DNA of 64,000 bases from contig JASGIG010000001.1 in the NCBI GenBank assembly GCA_047602055.1, positions 2,790,001 through 2,854,000 of the forward strand, written 5' to 3'. Numbering within the stretch: the stretch's first letter is position 1; every line of letters starts with the position of its first letter. Under the pieces are notes generated by a model, which was not told the DNA's origin, searched no databases, and was given only the letters and a program-made list of their open reading frames with translations. The stretch is from JAODBQ01 sp047602055. GTDB taxonomy: Bacteria; Actinomycetota; Acidimicrobiia; Acidimicrobiales; Ilumatobacteraceae. This document shows, in pieces, positions 50,863 through 59,339 of this stretch. A program made the position numbers and the translations under genes.

Positions 50863-52043
50863 CTATCGACCGACCATCTGCGAACGACCTGACGGGACGA
50901 TGCCGACATCGGGGAGTCCCGCGTCGAACAGAGCTGCCCAGTCGAAGCGTCGACGCCACGCCAGTGCCGCCTCGTGGCGGCGGCGCCAGCGCGCCTCGTC
51001 GTCGAGCATCGCCGAGATCGCGCGGGCGAAATCGTCCGGAGACGGGCCCAGGAGCTCAGCGGCTCCGGCCTCAGCCAGCTCCGCTGCGTTCGGCGGGACG
51101 TCCGTGAGCAGGATGGGCAACCCGGCGGCCAGGTACGCCTTGAGCTTGCCTGGATCGGCGAATCTCGTGAACGAGTCGTCACTCACCTCGTACGGCGCGA
51201 CCGCGACGCACGCATCGGCGAGCACGCGCTGGACATCGGCGAAGTCGGTGAGGAACCCGTGGAAGGTGACGATGTCGGCGAGGCCGGCTTGTCGCGCGTG
51301 CCGCGGAGCTCCTTGAGGAGCGGGCCGTCGCCCACGACGTCGCCGTGGACGTCGACTCCTTGCCGGCGCAACTGCGCCAGGGCGTCGAGGAACACTTCGA
51401 CGCCCATGCGTTCGACGAGGTGCCCGAGGAACACGACGCGACGCCGGTGCCACGAGTCGATCGACGTGGTCGGGCTGGCGTCGTTCCACGCCCCCATCGG
51501 GATGATGGTCGCGGCCTGGGGGATGCCGTACTGATGTGATCGACCGGCGGCCGCCGCGTGCGACAGCTCGACATGGCCGTCGGCATGTCGACAGCACCAC
51601 GAGTCGATCCCTTCGTACACCCGCGTCAGCGCCCTCGAGCCGAACCGCTCCGGCACGTAGTCGATGCTCCAGTGGACGACGAGTCCGACGCGCCCGAACC
51701 GCCGCCAGATCAGTCCTTGCGCAGTCGCCAGGCAGTTGAAGCCGATCCACGCGTCGACGCGAGGGGGCACGAGGGGAACGAACGGATCGAACACGTAGGT
51801 CAGCGGTGGGCGGTTCGGCAAACGCCGAGTCCGTCTGGACCGGTTCCCCGCCGCGGAGTACGCCTCGACCGTGTGCTCCGGTGCCGCCTCGGCGACGAGC
51901 GGGTGGGTGACGACGACGACCTGCGTGGCCCCGCGCTCCGTGAGGTAGCGGGTCAACGCCTGAGGCGGGCCTTCGGAGGCGCCGCTGGTGACCAGCGCAA
52001 AGGTGGAGCCGCGGACGGCCGTCTGACGCCGACGGACCTTCAC
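50863..52043 (-). CDS. GT4 glycosyltransferase, frameshifted near 51300
   Basis: From GTG 52043: STFALVTSGASEGPPQALTR, VFDPFVPLVPPRVDAWIGF, VVFLGHLVERMGVEVFLDAL and GDGPLLKELRG, then one base is missing and the reading continues in the neighbouring frame as HARQAGLADIVTFHGFLTDF and SFTRFADPGKLKAYLAAGLP to 50863. The second half has the GT4 donor-binding region (E/D-x7-E equivalent near AELAEAGAA). About 393 residues once joined. It overlaps the upstream small gene by GTGA. Confidence 0.83.
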
Positions 52044-52426
52044 GGGAGGATGCGGACGATGTCGTCGACGACCGCGATCGAGCTGGCCGGGCGATGAGCC
52101 CGAACCAGATCGAGCACCGCGTCGAGCGTCGGGTACCCGTCGGAACCGTTGAGCAGCGACGGTCGGACAGGTGCGACCGTGTCGCCGTGGAAGGTGCCCG
52201 TCTCGACGGAGACGGTGAGGCCGAGACCGTCGGGGTACCGGGCGACGAGCGCGCTCTTGACGTGCGGCGGGGCCGGAGCGGGCCCTCCGGTGAGGATCCA
52301 CGCGGGTGTCCTCGCCCAACTCGCCACTCGACGCATCGGCGGTCCGAGGCGGCCCCGTTGCAGCCGTTCCGCCCGGCCTGGGTCGCGGTTCGCGTCGCCC
52401 GATCCTTGGTCATCCGTCGCCGACAT
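52040..52426 (-). CDS. Internally shortened class I methyltransferase-like protein
   Basis: 128 residues. LVARYPDGLGLTVSVETGTF followed by HGDTV matches the SAM-binding start (ETGTxxGDT) of a methyltransferase group found in glycan clusters, and the end GYPTLDAVLDLVRAHRPASS plus IAVVDDIVRILP resembles that group's C-terminus. The ~100 residues between (with the remaining SAM and catalytic motifs) are absent, so it is probably a non-functional internal deletion. Kept as a CDS because the frame is intact and coupled by GTGA to the GT4 gene. Confidence 0.5.
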   Translation of the reverse strand: MSATDDQGSGDANRDPGRAERLQRGRLGPPMRRVASWARTPAWILTGGPAPAPPHVKSALVARYPDGLGLTVSVETGTFHGDTVAPVRPSLLNGSDGYPTLDAVLDLVRAHRPASSIAVVDDIVRILP

Positions 52427-52437
52427 CGGCGCGCACG

Positions 52438-53721
52438 CTAGCCGGGGTCGGCTGCGCGCGCCCGACCTCCGACCGCCGCGTCATGGCCGGTTCGGTCCTC
52501 TCCGGCACGGCGCCGGGAGATGAGGAGCTGCAGCGCGATCAACGACGCAACGGCGACGAGCCCCAGCACCGCGGCATACCACCCGCCGGACTGCGGCACG
52601 ATCCGGAGCGCGACGATCTGGGTGACCAAGGCGCCGGCGAGGACGCCGATCATCGCCGTGGACCGCATCGCCAGACCTTGGAACATCAACAGGTTGAGCA
52701 GGGCCATCGGCACCATCGCCACGCCGATCTTCCACGACAGGGTGGCCGCTGCCGCGTAGCGCTGCCCGTAGAGGACGTCGTAGGCGATCGGCCCGAACGC
52801 GGCGAGCCCGGCGACGGCGGCGGCGGCGACGGCGAGGACCACGACCATGGCCCGTCTGACGAGCAACCGGTCCTCGCTGCCGGCGCCACCGCCCGCTGCC
52901 AGGGTGGGGAAGACGAGCTGCGCGACGACCGTCGGCAGCCAGAGGACTGCCTTGCCGAGAACCGCGGCCGCGGCGTAGATGCCGGCGTCAGGGCCGGTGA
53001 ACGAGGCGTGGGCCATGACGACATCGACACTGGTGATCGCCCAGAACGCGGTGATCGCGAGGAACGCCCTTCGGGCGTCCGGGCTGAGGACGTGTGCGTC
53101 GATCGATCCGGCCCGACGAGACGCCAGCAGTCCGAGCAGGGCGACGAACGCCGAGGAGACGATGACGCCGGCGAGCAATCCCGTGACCTGGCGGCCGAGT
53201 GCCACGAGGACGACGGCCACGAACAGCTTGGCGACGGCCTGCGACGCCGAGTAGGTCGCCAGTGCTCCGAACCGTCGCTGTCCCTGGAGCCGCCCGGCCG
53301 CGAGGGAGTCGATTGCCGCGGGCGTGATGTACGCGGCGAGGAGCACGAGCGGGACGACGCCCAGGCTGAGAACCCGCTGGAGCAGGGGCGTGGCGATCAC
53401 GACGCCAGCGCCGATGGCGACTGCTGCCGTCAACGCCGATCGTGTGAGCCGATCGAACGCCGGTCCACCAGGGTCGGCCTCGCCCGAAGCGAGGGCTTGG
53501 GCCGCAGTCGTCTGCAGCGCCGACGTCGACACGGTGATGATGGTGACCGCCGACATGAAGCCGGCGAGGAGCCCATAGCTCTCGAGGGACAGCGAGCGCC
53601 CGGCGACGATCTGAAAGCCGTAGTTGCAGATGTTGCCGATCAGCAGCGCGGCGCCGATGATCAGGCCGGTTCGGCGCCCGACGATCGGTTCGTGTCCGAT
53701 CCGCTCGTCGTTCACCCGCAC
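52438..53721 (-). CDS. Polysaccharide flippase (Wzx/MATE-like)
   Basis: 427 residues from GTG 53721, preceded by GAGGAAGG. Twelve or so TM segments: GLIIGAALLIGNICNYGFQI, then VAGRSLSLESYGLLAGFMSA, the usual opening of lipid-linked oligosaccharide flippases. Divergent from fcl with 103 bp between. The frame stays open further upstream across fcl, which is not considered coding. Confidence 0.85.
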   Translation of the reverse strand: MRVNDERIGHEPIVGRRTGLIIGAALLIGNICNYGFQIVAGRSLSLESYGLLAGFMSAVTIITVSTSALQTTAAQALASGEADPGGPAFDRLTRSALTAAVAIGAGVVIATPLLQRVLSLGVVPLVLLAAYITPAAIDSLAAGRLQGQRRFGALATYSASQAVAKLFVAVVLVALGRQVTGLLAGVIVSSAFVALLGLLASRRAGSIDAHVLSPDARRAFLAITAFWAITSVDVVMAHASFTGPDAGIYAAAAVLGKAVLWLPTVVAQLVFPTLAAGGGAGSEDRLLVRRAMVVVLAVAAAAVAGLAAFGPIAYDVLYGQRYAAAATLSWKIGVAMVPMALLNLLMFQGLAMRSTAMIGVLAGALVTQIVALRIVPQSGGWYAAVLGLVAVASLIALQLLISRRRAGEDRTGHDAAVGGRARAADPG

Positions 53722-53824
53722 CCCGACCTTCCTCGCCAGACGTCTGATCGAGGCTAACGGCCCCTCGCGCAGGTCGGCGTGCACGCTCCGGCGCGCGAAG
53801 GCGGCGGCGATAGCCTCCGGCGCG

Positions 53825-54857
53825 ATGACCACAGCAATCGACGCGTCTTCGTCCGGGACCGGGACAACGGTCGAGCGGGGGGCGTCCGTGTTCGTGGCCG
53901 GGCACCGCGGGTTGGTGGGCTCGGCGATCGTGCGCCAGTTGCAGCGAGCCGGCTTCACCAACATCCTCACGCCGTCGCGTGGTCAGCTGGACCTCCGCGA
54001 TCAGGCGGCGGTGAACTACTGGTTCCGGGCCAACCGTCCACGGTACGTGTACCTCGTCGCCGGAACCGTCGGCGGCATCTGGGCGAACTCTCACCGGCCC
54101 GCCGAGTTCATCTACGACAACCTCATGGTGCACGCCACGGTGGTGCACGCCAGTCACGTGTTCGGCGTCGAGAAGCTCCTGTACCTCGGGAGCTCGTGCA
54201 TCTACCCACGGCTCGCCGAGCAGCCGATGACCGAGGAGGCCCTGCTCACCGGTCCACTCGAGCCGACCAACGAGCCGTACGCCATCGCCAAGATCGCCGG
54301 GATCAAGCTGTGCGAGTCGTATCGCGAGCAGTACGGCTGCAACTTCATCTCGGCGATGCCGACCAACCTCTACGGCATCAACGACAACTTCGACCTCCAG
54401 TCGTCCCACGTGTTGCCGGCGCTGATGCGCAAGATGCACGAGGCCAAGCTGGCGGGCGAACGGAGCGTCGAGGTGTGGGGAACCGGCACGGCGCGGCGTG
54501 AGTTCCTGTACGTCGACGACCTCGCCGAGGCCTGCCTGTTCCTCATGGAGCACTATCACGACGCCGGGCACGTCAACGTCGGGACCGGTGTCGAGGTCTC
54601 GATCCGCGAGCTCGGGGAGACACTCCTCGAGGTGATCCATCCGGGTGCAGCGCTGGAGTGGGACGCGTCGAAGCCGGACGGGGCGCCACGCAAGCTCCTC
54701 GACGTGTCGCGGATGCGGCGGCTCGGCTGGACGGCGTCGACCCCGCTCGCCGACGGGGTCAGGCGTACCTACGACTGGTTCCAGGCGAACTACGACGTCG
54801 CGCGTGGGGATCGGCGCGCCCGTCGCCGAGTTGATGGTGCCGGCGACACGGAGGTAG
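53825..54857 (+). CDS. fcl: GDP-L-fucose synthase (run-on 3' end in this sequence)
   Basis: From ATG 53825: NADP motif VAGHRGLVGSAI, LGSSCIYPRLAEQPMTEEAL (catalytic Ser), NEPYAIAKIAGIKLCESY (YxxxK), FLYVDDLAEACLFLM. It converts the GDP-4-keto-6-deoxymannose made by Gmd (not in this window) to GDP-fucose. As written the frame runs on to 55156 through antisense of the GT2 gene; removing one G from GGGG at 54806-54809 gives the end GIGAPVAELMVPATRR at 54857 and also supplies a stop for the convergent gene. Confidence 0.92.
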
Positions 54858-56908
54858 TGCAGGGTGATCTTCGCCCGCCAGAAGATCCGCAGGGTGTCGG
54901 TGAACAGCCGGCGGACTGCCTTGACCGAGATCGTCGAGTCGCCAGTGCGCTCCAGCCTGACGGGGACCTCGACGAATCGCTGATAGCCGAGCGACTGAGC
55001 GGCGACGAACAACTCCAGGTCGAGCGCGAACTCGTCTTCCTCCAGGTAGGGCAGGAGCTCGTCAAGCATCGCTCGGGTGTACAGCTTGACGCCCGTCTGC
55101 GTGTCGTCGATGTCCAGCTGGAACAGGAGCTTCAACAATGCCTGGTAGCCCCGTGAGTAGACGATCCTGAGGCGGGATGCCTGGACGCACGAGTCCGGAT
55201 GTCGCTTGGAGCCGAAGGCGATGTCGGCGCCCAGTTCGGTGTGGGCCCGGACGAGGTCCACGAGGTGGCTTGGATCGAGATCGCCGTCGGCGTCGATGAA
55301 CGCCACGAGCGGCGTCGTCGCCGCGGCGAAGCCGCGCCGGAGCGCGGCGCCCTTGCCGGCATTGCTCGGCTGGCGCAGGTGGGTGAAGCCGTCGACGCGC
55401 AGCGCGTCGAGGAGCTCGTCGGAGCCGTCGGTCGATCCGTCCGACACGACGATGATCCTGCCCACCGAACCGAGTTGGTCCAGCACGGCGCGCACCCGAT
55501 GGACGGTCTCCACCACAGCGGGGCCACCGTTGTAGCACGGCACGACGACGGTGAGGCCTTCGTCCTCCGCCAGGGTCGTCCGCTCGACCGGGCCGATCAG
55601 CCGGGGACGTACGACCTGGACCCGGACGCGCGTCAATGCCGGGATCGTCACGGCGAGCAACAGCAGCGCAGCGCCGACGGTCAGGCCGGCCGCCAACTGG
55701 TCCGGCCTGGAGGACCGCAATTGGGCGACGCTCATCGCGACCGCGCCGATCCAGGTGGTCCAGGCCAGTCTCGATCCGTGGGCGAGGTACTGCGAGACCG
55801 ACACGACGGCGATGCCCGTCAGCGCCGCTGCCACGGCCAGCAGGCGTACCGAGCTGCTGGAGACCTCGACCTGGTCGGCGACAGCGACGCGCACGAACTG
55901 CTCGGGGGCCGCACAGACTGCCGTCGCCGCGACGATGACGGTCGCCGTCGTCCACAGCACTGCCCGATGGAACGCCAAACGGAGCTCGCTGGAGCCGATG
56001 CCCGCGCCGACGATTGCCGGGAAGTGCAGGTACGCCACGCCGAACCCGGCGAAGAACACCATTCGTCCGACCTGCGCGGCGGCGACGAACGCGGGGACGT
56101 CGGCACCGAGTCGGCTCCGCGAGGCCACGCTCTGCAGCACGAGTACCACCATCAGACCGCACGCGGCGACGAATGCGACGAGGAGGTGGCGCACTGCGTT
56201 GCGGCTCCAGCGCCTGGGCGCCCCCCGATCGGGACGGCCGAGCGCAAGCGCCACGCCAGTCGCGAAGACCTCGCCGATCAGGGACGTCGCTGCCGCGACG
56301 AAGAACGCCCCATCGTCGACGGCGATGGCGGCGATGCCCAGCCGCACGACGCTCCCGGCGAGCAGGACGAGGCCGAGGCTGAGCCAGTGCTGCCGGGCCA
56401 GCAGCCGTCCGCGAGCCGGGACGGCGACCGCCATGGCGGTCGTGGTCGCCGCGACCAGCGCGCCGGCGCGGAGACGGAAGCCGACGTTCGCGTCGATCAG
56501 GGCAGCCGCGCTCGCGCCGACCGCGAGTCCGCCAAGGCAGGCGAGCAGCACGCTCTGCGGGCCGAAGCGTCCGAGCCCTCCGACGCCGCGCCACGATCGG
56601 CTCTGCAGGTTGGCGACGCACAGTTGCAACCCGAGGCTGACGATGCCGGCCGCCGAGAGCGCGCCCAGGAGCCCGGACGACGAACTGCGAGCGTCCGGTC
56701 CGAGGCGAGCGCCGATCACGCGTGTGAACGTCGCATTGCAGAGGATGGAGATGGCGGCAAGCCCGAGAAACCATCCGCGGCCTTGCCGGCGCCCGCGATG
56801 GCCCGTGGGGTCCGCCAAGGCGTCCGGGTGTGCGGGGTGCGCGCGGGCAGTCGGCGACGCGGCGTCAGGCGGGGCAGGCGACTCCGGCCCGGTCTCGGTA
56901 GTGCTCAC
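54790..56908 (-). CDS. Flippase-like membrane domain fused to GT2 glycosyltransferase
   Basis: About 706 residues from GTG 56908. Residues ~40-430 are polytopic (WFLGLAAISILCNATFTRVI, GVAYLHFPAIVGAGIGSSEL, then YLAHGSRLAW), like Wzx flippases. Residues ~445-690 are a GT-A domain: LTVVVPCYNGGPAVVETVHR, VVSDGSTDGSDELL, PSNAGKGAALRRGF, FIDADGDLDPSHL and TQTGVKLYTRAML, as in polyprenyl-phosphate glucosyltransferases. The join has no frame break. The raw frame has no stop until 52988; a one-base correction at 54806-54809 ends it at 54790 (GAPIPRATS). The protein may couple sugar loading and flipping. Confidence 0.8.
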
Positions 56909-57074
56909 GAGCCGTCACGAGCGCCGGGTGACGCGTGCGCGACCGCACGAGAGCCGACCCGTCCGACTGCGGCAACGAGCCCGTGAACAGGAACCGCCAC
57001 GCCCGCCAATCTAGTCTGCTCCGGTCCAAGAGGGCTGGGAGGATGTCCACGGGCTTGGATACCCTCCTGCGGCG

Positions 57075-58100
57075 ATGTCCGGTCTGACGCGACTCTCGGC
57101 GATCATCCCGTGCTTCAACGGGGGCGCGTGGATCGGTCAGTGCCTCGCGCACCTGACGTCGGCGGCCGATCGCGCCGCACTCGACGCGTTCGAGGTGGTG
57201 GTCGTCGACGACGGGTCGACCGATGACACCGCCTCGGCCGTCCTGGCGTGGGCGGCCGAGGCGTCGCACGACGTCCGTCTCGTCACCCAGCCGAATCAGG
57301 GGCGGTTCCGCGCGCGGCGCGCCGGGCTGGACGCGGCGAAGTACGAGGTCGCGTTGTTCATCGACACTCGGGTGTTCATGGACGAGGAGTCGATCGCCAA
57401 CGTGGCCACCCTGTACTCCGAGCCAGACCACCAGGTGTGGACCGCCCACGTCACGGCGAACACCGAGCTGAGCCCGATCGCCGGATTCTGGCAGGCGATC
57501 GAACACGTCGCGTGGCGCCGGTACTTCCGCCGTCCGCGCACGATGTCGTACGGACTCGACGAGTTCGACTACTTCCCGAAGGGGACGACCGCGCTGATCG
57601 GCCCGAAGCAGCTGTTCGTCGACGCGTTCGACGCGTTCGTGCCCACGGTGTCGGACTGGTCGAAGGTGAACGACGACACCGCCGTTCTCCGGTGGGTCGC
57701 GGCGCGCACGCCGATCAACATCTCGCCGCTGTACTCGTGCGTCTACAACTCGCGCACCGACGTCGCCGCGTTCGTCAAGCACGCCAACCATCGCGGCACG
57801 GTCCTGATCGACGGCTACCTCCGACGTGGCGCGCGCTTCGCCCGGCCCATCGCCGCCGTCCTCGCCGTGAGTCCCGTCGCGCTGTGGTTCACGGTCCGCC
57901 ATCCACTCCGCGCCGCCGCGCTCGGGGTCGTCGGATCGGTGGGCGCCGGCACGGCTGCGCGAGCTGCCGGTGCTCGCGCCGAGGACGCCCGGGTGCTGGG
58001 CGTCCTCGCGGTCCCGTTCGGCGTGAGCTACCTCGCCGGCATGTGGCGTGGTCTCGTCATCCGTCTGAGGATGCTCTGGCAGCGACAGGTCGACAGTTGA
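57075..58100 (+). CDS. GT2 glycosyltransferase with C-terminal membrane segments
   Basis: 341 residues. LSAIIPCFNGGAWIGQCLAH, VVVDDGSTDDT, NQGRFRARRAGLDAAKYEV and the metal site LFIDTRVFMDEE give the GT-A fold; ~245-330 has two or three hydrophobic segments (PIAAVLAVSPVALWFTV). Divergent from the fusion gene (166 bp), TTGA overlap with the following GT4 gene. Confidence 0.87.
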   Translation: MSGLTRLSAIIPCFNGGAWIGQCLAHLTSAADRAALDAFEVVVVDDGSTDDTASAVLAWAAEASHDVRLVTQPNQGRFRARRAGLDAAKYEVALFIDTRVFMDEESIANVATLYSEPDHQVWTAHVTANTELSPIAGFWQAIEHVAWRRYFRRPRTMSYGLDEFDYFPKGTTALIGPKQLFVDAFDAFVPTVSDWSKVNDDTAVLRWVAARTPINISPLYSCVYNSRTDVAAFVKHANHRGTVLIDGYLRRGARFARPIAAVLAVSPVALWFTVRHPLRAAALGVVGSVGAGTAARAAGARAEDARVLGVLAVPFGVSYLAGMWRGLVIRLRMLWQRQVDS

Positions 58101-59173
58101 AGATCCTGATCTTCAACTGGAAGGATCTCGCCCATCCGCTGGCCGGCGGAGCCGAGGTCTACACCGAGCGGTCGGCTCGCGAGCTGGTTCGCCGTGGTCA
58201 CGACGTGACGATCTTCTGCTCACGTGTCGAAGGCCGGCCGTCCAGTGAGATCGTGGAGGGCGTTCGCGTCGTCCGACGCGGGTCGCGGCTGAGCGTCTAC
58301 CGGGAGGCGCGGCACTTCTGGAAGGCCACGACGCCCGGAGAGTTCGACATCGTCGTCGACGAGATCAACACTCGGCCGTTTCTGACGCCCCGCTACGTCC
58401 GTACCGTGCCGATCGTCGCGCTGATGCATCAGCTGGCGCGTGAGATCTGGCGGTACGAGACGCCGCTGCCGGTCGCCCTCGCCGGGCGCTACTACTTCGA
58501 GCGGCACTGGCTCCGGGACTACCGCGACATCAAGGTGCTCACCGACGGTCCTTCCTCGGCGGCGTCGTTCGTCCCGTACGGCTTGCACGACGCCGTCCCG
58601 GTCCCGATGGGCGCCGATGGCAGCACCGTCCATCGATCCCAGAAGGCGGATCGTCCGACCGTGGTGTTCCTCGGGCGGCTGATCGCCGCCAAACGCCCGG
58701 ATGACGCGATCGAGGCGTTCGGGGTGCTCCGCCGTGAGGTGCCCGACGCGCAGATGTGGGTCATGGGCGACGGTCCGCTCCTCGATCGCTTGCGACGCGA
58801 CAGCCCTGAGGGAGTGGAGCTCCTCGGGTTCGTCTCCCACGAGGAGCGGATGAAGCGCCTTGCCGCAGCACACGTCCTCGTCGCCACGTCCGTGCGCGAG
58901 GGCTGGGGCCTGAACGTCAGCGAGGCCGCCGCGCACGGCACCCCGTCGATCGGTTACGACGTCGCCGGTCTGGCCGACTCGGTTCCCCTGTCGGGCGGCC
59001 TGCTCGTCGAGCCCACACCGACGGCGCTCGGCCAGGGGCTCATCGGGTTCTTCCGTGGCGACATCGAGCTCGAACCAAGGATCTCGACCTCTGAGTGGGT
59101 CGATGTCGCCGCCGTCATCGAGGCTGAGCTGAGCGATTCGATCGAGCGCTTTTCGGCGCTGTCGAGGCGCTGA
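58097..59173 (+). CDS. GT4 glycosyltransferase
   Basis: 358 residues from TTG 58097, sharing TTGA with the upstream stop. ILIFNWKDLAHPLAGGAEVY is a well-known GT4 opening; VFLGRLIAAKRPDDAIEAFG, MGDGPLLDRLR and REGWGLNVSEAAAHGTPSIG carry the donor-binding and E-x7-E catalytic features. Adds a sugar to the surface glycan from a nucleotide-sugar donor. Confidence 0.92.
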   Translation: MKILIFNWKDLAHPLAGGAEVYTERSARELVRRGHDVTIFCSRVEGRPSSEIVEGVRVVRRGSRLSVYREARHFWKATTPGEFDIVVDEINTRPFLTPRYVRTVPIVALMHQLAREIWRYETPLPVALAGRYYFERHWLRDYRDIKVLTDGPSSAASFVPYGLHDAVPVPMGADGSTVHRSQKADRPTVVFLGRLIAAKRPDDAIEAFGVLRREVPDAQMWVMGDGPLLDRLRRDSPEGVELLGFVSHEERMKRLAAAHVLVATSVREGWGLNVSEAAAHGTPSIGYDVAGLADSVPLSGGLLVEPTPTALGQGLIGFFRGDIELEPRISTSEWVDVAAVIEAELSDSIERFSALSRR

Positions 59174-59339
59174 ACCCCGAGACGTCCAGATCTTCGCTGA
59201 TCTCGCAGTGCACAGCCCCGTGACGGGAGCTGAGGCGTGGCCCTGCATGTCGCTGATGTCCGCCAACCGGCACCGCCAGTACAGTCAACGGACGGTCTGA
59301 CTACACCCACGCCTCGTACGGCGCGTCGGTGAGAGGTGG

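Noticed and set aside
52988..56908. A 1306-codon minus-strand frame
   Set aside because: Only the first ~700 codons are protein-like. The rest is antisense of fcl and of another frame of the flippase gene, opened by a missing stop near 54807.
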